A stretch of DNA of 64,000 nucleotides from Mycobacterium sp. AZCC_0083. GTDB lineage: Bacteria; Actinomycetota; Actinomycetes; Mycobacteriales; Mycobacteriaceae. The notes under the pieces are model-generated. The model was not told the DNA's origin and did not search any database. It saw only the letters and a list, made by a program, of their open reading frames with translations. Positions 51,325 to 60,194 of this stretch are shown here, piece after piece. Made by a program: the position numbers and the translations under genes. The stretch spans positions 186,001 through 250,000 of the forward strand of contig NZ_JACHGP010000009.1 in assembly GCF_014202335.1 (NCBI RefSeq), written 5' to 3'. Position 1 is the first letter of the stretch; every line of letters starts with the position of its first letter.

Positions 51325-52206
51325 ATGTTCAGACGATCGCTGACCGCCGCCCTTGGGGCCGCCCTGCTCACCGCTACACTGCTCACCTCGCCTTCCGCAG
51401 GGGCTGACGTCGACGTCCAGCCCGCAGGCACGGCAGAGATTCCGGAGGGTCCCGCGCCTGCCTGGATCGTCGCAGACATGGACACCGGCCAGATCCTCGC
51501 TGGGCGCGACGAGTACGCCAGGCACGCACCAGCCAGCACGATCAAGACGCTGTTGGCGCTGGTCGTCCTCGACGAACTGCCACTGGATGCCACCGTGGTC
51601 GCCGACGAGGCCGACGCCACGACGGAGTGCAACTGCGCAGGCGTCAAGGCCGGCCGCACGTACACGATGACGGAACTCCTCGACGGCCTGCTCTTGGTCT
51701 CGGGCAACGACGCCGCCAACACCCTGGCGCACATGCTTGGCGGCAGGGACGTCGCCGTGGCGAAGATGAACGCCAAGGCCGCCTCACTCGGTGCCAACGA
51801 CACCCAAGCGGGGTCGCCGTCGGGGCTGAACGGGCCAGGCATCGACGGGTACACCACCGCGCACGACCTGACCGTCATCTTCCGTGCGGCACTGGCCAAT
51901 CCGGTCTTCGCCGGGATCACGTCGTCCCCGTCTGCGCCGTTCCCTGGGGACGCCGGGCCGGTGATGCTGCTCAACCAGGACGAGATGCTTGGCCGCTATC
52001 CGGGCATGCTCGGTGGCAAGACCGGGTTCACCGACGTCGCTCGCAAGACATTCGTCGGCGCAGCGCAGCGCGATGGTCGACGGCTGCTGGTCGCCATGAT
52101 GTACGGCCTCGTCACGGAGGGCGGCCCCACCTACTGGGACCAGGCGACGAGCCTGTTGGACTGGGGTTTCGCGCAGGACCGGTCGGTGAGCATCGGCTCG
52201 CTGTAG
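51325..52206 (+). CDS. dacB: D-alanyl-D-alanine carboxypeptidase (S11 family), first tandem copy
   Basis: A 293-residue low-molecular-weight penicillin-binding protein that trims pentapeptide stems. The signal peptide is residues 1-26. The catalytic motifs are STIK (Ser71, Lys74), SGN (Ser126) and KTG (Lys232), all canonical. It corresponds to Rv2911 (DacB2). TAGGCT (51311-51316) ends eight bases before the ATG and no Shine-Dalgarno is visible, so a leaderless message is possible. It is followed by a paralogue about 150 bases downstream. Confidence 0.92.
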   Translation: MFRRSLTAALGAALLTATLLTSPSAGADVDVQPAGTAEIPEGPAPAWIVADMDTGQILAGRDEYARHAPASTIKTLLALVVLDELPLDATVVADEADATTECNCAGVKAGRTYTMTELLDGLLLVSGNDAANTLAHMLGGRDVAVAKMNAKAASLGANDTQAGSPSGLNGPGIDGYTTAHDLTVIFRAALANPVFAGITSSPSAPFPGDAGPVMLLNQDEMLGRYPGMLGGKTGFTDVARKTFVGAAQRDGRRLLVAMMYGLVTEGGPTYWDQATSLLDWGFAQDRSVSIGSL

Positions 52207-52219
52207 GCGCGAGGCTTCT

Positions 52220-52284
52220 GCGCCGACTTCTGCGCACGGGTCGTGGCACGCGACCGAAAGCAACCCCCACGCAGAACTCGACGC
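52220..52284. repeat. Intergenic composite inverted repeat
   Basis: The outer arms GCGCCGACTTCTGCGCACG (52220-52238) and CCCACGCAGAACTCGACGC (52266-52284) are complementary with a few mismatches. Between them GGTCG (52239-52243) pairs perfectly with CGACC (52251-52255). The motif CTTCTGCGC also occurs just upstream. It may be a terminator for the first carboxypeptidase gene or a member of a dispersed palindromic family. Confidence 0.6.
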
Positions 52285-52358
52285 GGCCGTAAACCCGATA
52301 CCCGACGGAGACCCGATCGCGCGCTTGGCGAGTCCTGACCGCCATACGCTCGCAATCC

Positions 52359-53177
52359 GTGCGGAGGCTATTCGCGGCGACGGCGCTCGTCGTCACTGCG
52401 GCGTTGACGGCGCCTGCCGCGTCGGCGCAACCCGACGTGCAGCCCGCAGGCGCGGTCGTCGCGCCGCCCGACGGCCCCGCGCAGGCCTGGCTGGTCGCCG
52501 ACCTCGACAGCGGCGCGGTACTGGCCGCAAAGGACCCCAACGGCTCGTACGCTCCGGCGAGCACGATCAAGGTGCTCCTGGCGATGGTCGTTCTCGACAA
52601 CATCAACCCGAACTCGTTCGCGCGGGCCAACAAATCGCACACCGAAGTGGAGTGCTCGTGTGTGGGGCTGACGCCGGGTCAGCCCTACACCACCACCCAG
52701 CTGCTCGCGGCGCTGCTGATGGTGTCGGGCAACGACGCCGCCAACATGCTGGCCGACATGCTCGGCGGTCAATCGGTTGCCGTCGCGAGGATGAATGCGA
52801 AGGCAGCCCAACTCGGTGCGCGTAGCACCAAGGCGTCGTCGCCGTCCGGGCTCGACGGACCCGGCTGGGAAACCGTCACCACGCCGCACGACCTCGCGGT
52901 GATCTACCGCCAGGCCTTGAAGTATCCGTTGATCGCTCAGATCTTCTCGTCGCAGTCGGCATCGTTCCCCGGGAAGATGCTCACCGCCCAGAACGAGTTG
53001 CTCAGCCGCTATCCTGGCGACTTCGCGGGTAAGACCGGCTTCACCAACCTGGCCCGCAAGACCTATGTCGGTGCGGCGCAACGCAATGGCCGCCGCCTGG
53101 TGGTGGTCGAGATGTACGGCAGCGGCGATCTCTACGACCAGGCGATCGGGCTGTTCGACTGGGGCTTCAGCCAGTAG
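52359..53177 (+). CDS. D-alanyl-D-alanine carboxypeptidase (S11 family), second tandem copy
   Basis: A 272-residue paralogue of the preceding gene with the same motif set: STIK (Ser68, Lys71), SGN in MVSGNDAANML and KTG in FAGKTGFTNLARKTYVG. The signal peptide is residues 1-23 (ATALVVTAALTAPAASA). The two proteins are similar throughout, including QPAG after the signal and the C-terminal LFDWGF, which argues for local duplication. GTG at 52359 lies eight bases after TACGCT, the same layout as in the first copy. The end overlaps the convergent cyclase gene by 11 bases. Confidence 0.9.
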   Translation: MRRLFAATALVVTAALTAPAASAQPDVQPAGAVVAPPDGPAQAWLVADLDSGAVLAAKDPNGSYAPASTIKVLLAMVVLDNINPNSFARANKSHTEVECSCVGLTPGQPYTTTQLLAALLMVSGNDAANMLADMLGGQSVAVARMNAKAAQLGARSTKASSPSGLDGPGWETVTTPHDLAVIYRQALKYPLIAQIFSSQSASFPGKMLTAQNELLSRYPGDFAGKTGFTNLARKTYVGAAQRNGRRLVVVEMYGSGDLYDQAIGLFDWGFSQ

Positions 53178-54096
53178 CGGCGGGCAGCTCGGCGAACGCG
53201 CGGACCGGGAAGGTGCCGAAGCCCTCGACTGCGGGCGGAGCTGCGGTGAACCGCGCGCCCCACGGCGGCAGGTCAGCCAAATTGGTGAGGTGCTCGACGA
53301 CGTGCACGCCCGCACCGAGCAGCAGTGTGTGCGCCGGGCGTTCACCTCCCGACTCGGTGTCGTCGATGTTGACCGAGTCGATCCCGACCAGCGTCGCGCC
53401 CGCGTCGATGAGGTACTGGGCGCCGTCTGCGGTGAGAAACGGTGCGCCGACGCCGTATTCGGCCGATCCGAAGTGCCGGTCCCAGCCGGTGTGCAGCAGC
53501 ACGGCGGCACCGGCCACGGCCCGGTCGGCGAGGGTCTCTGCGCGGATGCCCCGCCGCTCGGCGTTCCATGCGTCCTGCAAGTGGAAGACCTCGGCGCGTA
53601 GACCGACCAGGGTCGAGAGGTCGAGCCCGGCCAGGTCGCGGCCGTCGGCGTACCGGTGAAACGGCGAGTCGAGATAGGTCCCCGTGTTGCCGATCATCGT
53701 GATGACGTCCATCGCGAACTCGGTGCCCGCCGCGTACTTCGCACGCGAGTCCTCGCGGGTCAGGTGCGGCGTGATCACGGGCGCCGGTAGCCCCGGGTAG
53801 GTGACGAGGCCGGCGCGGATGGGGTGGCTGAGGTCGACGACGTGCGTCGACGGCGCCCGAAGGCCCTCTGCCCTGTCGATCCCGCGGCTTCCACGGTGCG
53901 GTTCCTCGACGAACCGCAACCCGCGGAGTTCGACGCTCTCGACCAGTGCGAGCCCCAGGTGATGCACTAGGAGCCTGCCCACGGTGGATTCGTCGAGGTT
54001 GGCCGACGGCACGTCGAGCCGAAACCCCGTGCCGGTCAGGTCGCCGGAGTTGGCGAAGCGGATCTCGAAGTCGAAGTGGGCGCGGTGGTCGGGCAT
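53167..54096 (-). CDS. Cyclase-family (kynurenine-formamidase-like) protein with N-terminal extension
   Basis: A 309-residue protein. Residues about 85-300 form a cyclase/KFase domain with VVDLSHPIRAGLVTYPGLPA and GNTGTYLDSPFHRYADG. The family metal motif HxGTHxDxPxH reads NTGTYLDSPFH here (137-147), so two of the usual histidines are Asn and Tyr while Asp143 and His147 remain. An unrecognised domain of about 75 residues precedes it (HFDFEIRFANSGDLTGTGFR). Hydrolysis of a cyclic amide, ester or formamide is possible, with altered metal binding. Confidence 0.8.
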   Translation of the reverse strand: MPDHRAHFDFEIRFANSGDLTGTGFRLDVPSANLDESTVGRLLVHHLGLALVESVELRGLRFVEEPHRGSRGIDRAEGLRAPSTHVVDLSHPIRAGLVTYPGLPAPVITPHLTREDSRAKYAAGTEFAMDVITMIGNTGTYLDSPFHRYADGRDLAGLDLSTLVGLRAEVFHLQDAWNAERRGIRAETLADRAVAGAAVLLHTGWDRHFGSAEYGVGAPFLTADGAQYLIDAGATLVGIDSVNIDDTESGGERPAHTLLLGAGVHVVEHLTNLADLPPWGARFTAAPPAVEGFGTFPVRAFAELPAATG

Positions 54097-54110
54097 GCCC
54101 GAGAGCGTAT

Positions 54111-54215
54111 CGGCGGGCAGGAGCGAAGCGACCGGGGAGTTGTTACGGCGGGCAGGAGCGAAGCGACCGGGGAGTTGTTACGGCGGGCAGGAGCGAAGCG
54201 ACCGGGGAGTTGTTA
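54111..54215. repeat. Three perfect tandem 35 bp repeats (minisatellite)
   Basis: Identical copies lie at 54111-54145, 54146-54180 and 54181-54215, each beginning CGGCGGGCAGGAGCGAAGCG and ending GGGGAGTTGTTA, followed by the first five bases of a fourth. The unit is not a multiple of three and lies between divergent start codons. It can affect promoter spacing but is unlikely to be coding. There are no spacers, so it is not CRISPR. Confidence 0.96.
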
Positions 54216-54316
54216 CGGCGCGCGAAAGGGGACGCCCCCACAGCCGCGCTCCACCAAGTAAGGTCACCCTAAATTCACGCAGGGGCCGGTCCCGCGCGTC
54301 ACCGAGGGGAGCGATC

Positions 54317-55954
54317 GTGACTGGCCAAGCCGACTTCTCACTGATCGTCGGCTACGGCACCGACATGGGCAATGCCGAAGACGCCGCCATGTCGTTCGCC
54401 GAGGCCGTCGCCGACCTCGGCATCTCCGCCGAGGCCATCGAGCTCAACCAGATCGAACTCGCCGAGCTGCAATCGGCGACCCACTTCGTCGTCGTCACCT
54501 CGACGTTCGGTGACGGCGAGTTCCCCGACAACGCCCTGCTGTTCTGGGAGGCCATCAGCGCCGCGACCGAAAGGCTCGAGCACCTGAATTTCGCGGTGCT
54601 CGCCCTCGGTGACACCTCGTACGAATTCTTCTGCAACGCAGGCAAACTGCTCGACGAACGCCTCGAAGCGCTGGGCGCCACCCGGCTGCTCGACCGCGTC
54701 GACATCGATGGCCACTACGAACAGCAGGCCGCGGCGTGGACGACCGACGTCGTCAAGATGCTGGCTGCCGAGAACACCGCTCCCCCAGCAACAGTCGCCG
54801 TGGCCGCAAGCGACGTTCATCCGGTGGATCGCGCCGAGCACTCGGGCCCCGACCGCATTCATCCCTTCGAAGCCCGGCTGGCCGTCAACCGGCGGCTCAA
54901 CTCTCCGGCATCGGACAAGGAGGTCCGCCACTACGAGGTGGACCTCATCGGCTCCGGGATCGCCTACCAGGCAGGCGATTCGATCGCGGTACACGCCACC
55001 AACGATCCGGCCCTCGTCGAGGAGATCCTGGCCGAGTTCGGCGTCGGTCCCGATCACGCCGTCGCCGATCACGCCGACCCGCTCGGCGTCCTACTCACCC
55101 GCGACCTCGAAATCCGGACGCCGTCACGGGCACTGCAGGCGTTGGTGGCATCCCGAACCAACGACGCGCAGGCAGCGGCGGCGTTGGCCGCCGACCACCA
55201 CGTCATCGCGGAGCCGGGTGCGTGGGCATACGGCAAGGACGTCCTCGATCTGATCAGGCTGGCCGACCTCACCGTCGACGAAGTCCTCGACTCCCTACGC
55301 CCGCTTCAGTTCCGCGACTACTCCATCGCGTCGAGCCCACTGGTCCACCCCGACCGCGTGCACCTGACGGTGGCGAACGTGCGCTACCACGTCGGGGATC
55401 GCAGGCACGGCGGAGTGGCCTCGACGTTCCTTGCGGACCGCTGCGAGGCGGTCCGGGTGCACCTGCGACCGAACCACACCTTCCGCCTGCCCGCCCCCGA
55501 CGTGCCGATCATCATGATCGGCCCAGGGACGGGCATCGTGCCGTTCCGCGGCTTCCTGCAGGAACGCCAGGCCAGCGGCGCAACGGGCCCGTCGTGGCTG
55601 TTCTTCGGCGACCGGCGGCGGGCGACCGACTTCCTCTACGGCGACGACCTCGAGGGCTTCGTGCAGTCCGGCACCCTAACCCGCCTCGACCTGGCATTCT
55701 CCCGCGACGGGGCCGACGGTGATCCCAAAGTATATGTCCAGCAACGTATGTGGGAGAACTCGGCGCAACTCTTCGGCTGGCTTCAGGACGGCGCACACCT
55801 CTACGTGTGCGGTGACGCCGAGCGGATGGCCAAGGACGTCGACGCGGCGTTGCACGACATCGTCGCCCGCTGCGGCGGGATGGACGCCGCGGCCGCGCAC
55901 GCCTACGTCAACGACCTCATCAAATCCCACCGATACTTGCGGGACGTCTACTAA
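54317..55954 (+). CDS. CysJ/P450-reductase-like diflavin reductase
   Basis: A 545-residue diflavin enzyme. The flavodoxin domain has IVGYGTDMGNAEDAAMSF, the FMN phosphate loop, and VVVTSTFGDGEFPDNALLFW. The FAD/NADPH half has RDYSIASSPLVHPDRVHLTV (RxYS motif), GVASTFLADR and IIMIGPGTGIVPFRGFLQER. It passes electrons from NADPH to a sulfite- or nitrite-reductase partner or to a P450. No hemoprotein partner gene is adjacent. GTG at 54317 follows GAGGGGAGCGATC. Earlier in-frame starts run through the 35 bp repeats and are rejected. Confidence 0.9.
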   Translation: MTGQADFSLIVGYGTDMGNAEDAAMSFAEAVADLGISAEAIELNQIELAELQSATHFVVVTSTFGDGEFPDNALLFWEAISAATERLEHLNFAVLALGDTSYEFFCNAGKLLDERLEALGATRLLDRVDIDGHYEQQAAAWTTDVVKMLAAENTAPPATVAVAASDVHPVDRAEHSGPDRIHPFEARLAVNRRLNSPASDKEVRHYEVDLIGSGIAYQAGDSIAVHATNDPALVEEILAEFGVGPDHAVADHADPLGVLLTRDLEIRTPSRALQALVASRTNDAQAAAALAADHHVIAEPGAWAYGKDVLDLIRLADLTVDEVLDSLRPLQFRDYSIASSPLVHPDRVHLTVANVRYHVGDRRHGGVASTFLADRCEAVRVHLRPNHTFRLPAPDVPIIMIGPGTGIVPFRGFLQERQASGATGPSWLFFGDRRRATDFLYGDDLEGFVQSGTLTRLDLAFSRDGADGDPKVYVQQRMWENSAQLFGWLQDGAHLYVCGDAERMAKDVDAALHDIVARCGGMDAAAAHAYVNDLIKSHRYLRDVY

Positions 55955-55973
55955 CGGCTGGCATCCTGGGGCC

Positions 55974-56744
55974 ATGGACCGCCTCTCGATCATCGATTCC
56001 GAATCACGCCGACTCGCCGACGTACTCGCAGGCATCGACCCCGGCAGCCGCTGCACTACGTGTCCGGACTGGACCGCATCCGATCTGTTGTGGCACCTCA
56101 CCGAGGTGCACTTCTTCTGGGCCGGAATCCTCGGGCGAGACGTCCGCTCCGAGACCGACCTCCCCGCGGTCGAAGCCGCGAAACCCGAACGCCCGGCCGC
56201 CATGGCCGACGCACTTCCCCTTCGTGAGCAGGCGACGGCCGCCCTGCTGCGCGAGCTCGCCAGCCGTGACGACGCCGAGCCGAAATGGTCGTGGTGGGAA
56301 CCCGATCAGACCGTCGGCTTCACCAGGCGCATGCAGACCTATGAGGCGACAATGCACCGCGTCGACGCGGAGTTGGCGGCGGGCCTGCCGGTCAGCCCGA
56401 TCGCCGAGGACGTGGCCGCCGGCGCCATCGACCACAGCGTGGACGTGATGTGGGGCTGGAAACCCGACGCTGCGACCTACCAAGCCACGTCCGTCGTGGA
56501 GTTCGTCGCCAGCGACACCGGCCAACGATGGCTCGTCGAGGTCGGGAACTGGACCGCGCCCGGGGGCGACGGCAGTGGGCCGATGGCGACCCGGGCCACC
56601 GCGGGCGAGCCAACGGCGACCGTCACCGCGCCGGTGGTGGATCTTGCGCTGTGGGCGTGGACGCGCGGCTCGGGGGCGCGGGTCTCGGGCCGACCGGAGT
56701 CCGTCGCTGCGCTGAATGCCGTTGTCACACAGGGCATGCCGTGA
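55974..56744 (+). CDS. Mycothiol-dependent maleylpyruvate-isomerase/DinB-like protein
   Basis: A 256-residue protein of the mycothiol-linked DinB-like family (TIGR03083 type). The N-terminal four-helix bundle has DWTASDLLWHLTEVHFFWAG, with His41 and His46 as candidate metal ligands, and TYEATMHRVDAELAAGLPVS with a further His. A C-terminal SCP-like domain follows about residue 165. Such proteins are thought to transfer or isomerise using mycothiol. The reaction is unknown here. The ATG lies 19 bases after the reductase stop, so co-transcription is likely. Confidence 0.83.
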   Translation: MDRLSIIDSESRRLADVLAGIDPGSRCTTCPDWTASDLLWHLTEVHFFWAGILGRDVRSETDLPAVEAAKPERPAAMADALPLREQATAALLRELASRDDAEPKWSWWEPDQTVGFTRRMQTYEATMHRVDAELAAGLPVSPIAEDVAAGAIDHSVDVMWGWKPDAATYQATSVVEFVASDTGQRWLVEVGNWTAPGGDGSGPMATRATAGEPTATVTAPVVDLALWAWTRGSGARVSGRPESVAALNAVVTQGMP

Positions 56745-56751
56745 GGCGATC

Positions 56752-57822
56752 TCAGCGGTAGACCTTTCCGCGCAGGATCACCAGGTCGGGATTGTTCAGC
56801 ACGCCGGCTCCCGTCCGGGGATCCTCGGCGTAGCAGACGAGGTCGGCCGACGCGCCATGCACCAGCGAGGGTCTGCCGAGCCATCGTCGGGCGTCCCAGC
56901 AGGCCGCACCGAGCGCGTCGGTGGGGCTCATCCCGATCTCCTTGAGCGCGTCGACCTCGTCGGCGATCCGGCCGTGCGCGACCATGCTGCCCGCGTCGGT
57001 CCCGGCATAGATCGCAATGCCGGCGTCCCATGCCGCGGCCATCCGTTGGGGGCACGACGCATAGAGGTCGCGCATGTGGGCGGCGTAGGTCGGGTACTTG
57101 CCCGCGGCGTCGGCGATGCCGGGGAAGTTCCTGGTGTTGATCAGGGTGGGCACCAGCGCCGTGCCGTGTTCCACCATCAGCGTGATGACGTCGTCGGTGA
57201 TGCCCGTGCCGTGCTCGATGCAGTCGATTCCGGCGGTGATGAGCCCGGGCATCGCGTCCTCACCGAACACGTGCGCGGTCACCCTGGCGCCTTCGGCGTG
57301 GGCGGCGTCGATCGCGTCCTTGAGCACGCGGTCGGACCACAGCGGCGCGAGATCGCCGACGCTGCGGTCGATCCAGTCCCCGACCAGCTTGACCCAGCCG
57401 TCGCCGAACCTCGCCTGCTGCGCCACCGCTTCGGGGAGTTGCGACTCGTCCTCGACGTCGAGCGATAGACCGGGGCTGTACCGCTTGGGCCTTGCCAGGT
57501 GGCGTCCCGCCCTGATGATGCGAGGAAGATCATCGTGGTCGTCGAGGCTGCGGGTGTCCGTCGGTGACCCGGCGTCTCGCAGCAGGAGCGCGCCGACGTC
57601 ACGCTCGGCTTCGGCCTGAGCGATCGCCTCGTCGAGCTCGATGGCGCCGTGGTCGCCGAGCCCGACGTGGCAATGCGCGTCGACCAGACCGGGCAGGATC
57701 CAACCACCGTCAAAGACGGTTTCGGCGTCGGCGACGGGTTCCGCGCTCAGCGCACCGTTGACCACCCACCACTCCACCCGCTCCCCATCGGGGAACCCGC
57801 GGCCCAACACGTGCAGGCGCAA
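56752..57822 (-). CDS. Amidohydrolase-superfamily protein
   Basis: A 356-residue metal-dependent hydrolase. PGLVDAHCHVGLGDHG contains the HxH metal pair, ARVTAHVFGEDAMPGLITAG and CIEHGTGITDDVI contain further metal histidines, and IYAGTDAGSMVAHG contains the conserved Asp. Imidazolonepropionase- or prolidase-like members share this layout. The substrate is not known. It corresponds to Rv2915c. The TTG at 57820-57822 lies three bases after the ffh stop, so translation is coupled. A GTG four codons later is an alternative start. Confidence 0.87.
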   Translation of the reverse strand: MRLHVLGRGFPDGERVEWWVVNGALSAEPVADAETVFDGGWILPGLVDAHCHVGLGDHGAIELDEAIAQAEAERDVGALLLRDAGSPTDTRSLDDHDDLPRIIRAGRHLARPKRYSPGLSLDVEDESQLPEAVAQQARFGDGWVKLVGDWIDRSVGDLAPLWSDRVLKDAIDAAHAEGARVTAHVFGEDAMPGLITAGIDCIEHGTGITDDVITLMVEHGTALVPTLINTRNFPGIADAAGKYPTYAAHMRDLYASCPQRMAAAWDAGIAIYAGTDAGSMVAHGRIADEVDALKEIGMSPTDALGAACWDARRWLGRPSLVHGASADLVCYAEDPRTGAGVLNNPDLVILRGKVYR

Positions 57823-57825
57823 CGG

Positions 57826-59400
<1,575 letters not shown>

Positions 59401-59473
59401 GCGACCAGCCTAACCGGGGTGCCGCTGGGCCGACGGCGCGGGCAAGTCGCTCGCCCGGCTGACGGATACCACC

Positions 59474-59483
59474 TCGTATACGA
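59474..59483 (+). promoter_or_regulatory. Probable GntR operator
   Basis: TCGTATACGA is a perfect 10-base palindrome of the form TNGTNNNACNA, the usual site type for FadR-subfamily GntR repressors. It lies 28 bases before the GntR start and overlaps the likely promoter, so autoregulation is probable. Binding is inferred. Confidence 0.55.
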
Positions 59484-59510
59484 TCCTGGATGCAAGGCAG
59501 GAGAGGCGGC

Positions 59511-60191
59511 ATGAGCGATCTCGCGGACCGGGTGTTCGTCTTGCTCCGCGACGATCTCATGTCCGGGGGGCTGCCGCCCGCCGAGCGGCTCTCGGAGATG
59601 GCCCTTGCGGAGCGATACGGGGTGTCCAGGACACCCGTTCGCGAAGCGCTGGCCCGATTACTCGCCGACGGCCTCGTCGAGCGGCGGGAACGCGGCCTCT
59701 ATCCCTACCGGCCGAGCCTGCAGGATCTGGACGGCCTCTACGAACTCCGCACCACCGTGGAACTGCGCGGCATCGTGCGCATCGAGGAGGACGATGACCG
59801 GTCACACGACCACGACGTCCTCGGTCCCGAGCTGGACCGCTGGCAGGCCTTCGCCGCCTCGTCCCCGAGTCCCGACGCCGGCTTCGTCGCCGAGGACGAA
59901 CGGTTCCACGTCCAGCTGCTGTCCTCGGCAGGCAATCAGGCCCTGGTGGCCGCACTCGAACTGGTCAACGTGCGGATCCGTCCGGTGCGGATGTTCGACT
60001 ACCTCACCGAGGACCGCATGCAGGCCACGATCGCTGAGCACATCCAGATCGCCGAGCGGATTCTCGATGGCGACCTGATCGCGGGCAGGCAAGCCCTGAC
60101 GGCGCACATCGACGGATCGCGCAACGTCGCGATCGACAGGGCCAGCCGTGCCCTGTCGATGGCAGGCATCGTGATGGCCCTGCGGACCTGA
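59511..60191 (+). CDS. GntR-family transcriptional regulator (FadR/FCD type)
   Basis: A 226-residue regulator. The winged helix covers about residues 8-72 with SEMALAERYGVSRTPVREAL. The C-terminal FCD domain is helical, with DERFHVQLLSSAGNQALVAA and TIAEHIQIAERILDGDLIAG, where Asp and His residues usually bind a metal and a carboxylate ligand. AGGAGAGG precedes the ATG. It is divergent from ffh and convergent with glnD, with no obvious catabolic partner beside it. Confidence 0.88.
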   Translation: MSDLADRVFVLLRDDLMSGGLPPAERLSEMALAERYGVSRTPVREALARLLADGLVERRERGLYPYRPSLQDLDGLYELRTTVELRGIVRIEEDDDRSHDHDVLGPELDRWQAFAASSPSPDAGFVAEDERFHVQLLSSAGNQALVAALELVNVRIRPVRMFDYLTEDRMQATIAEHIQIAERILDGDLIAGRQALTAHIDGSRNVAIDRASRALSMAGIVMALRT

Positions 60192-60194
60192 AGG

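Noticed and set aside
54111..54215. Possible CRISPR or coding repeat
   Set aside because: There are no spacers, and the unit length of 35 is not a multiple of three. Frames running through it change with each copy.
54255..54280. TAAGGTCACCCTAA as an IdeR iron box before the diflavin reductase
   Set aside because: Half-site spacing does not fit the 19-base IdeR consensus, and a forced alignment matches at only a few positions.
53984..54316. N-terminal extension of the diflavin reductase
   Set aside because: It would translate the antisense of the cyclase gene and the 35 bp repeats. The flavodoxin domain begins right after the GTG at 54317.
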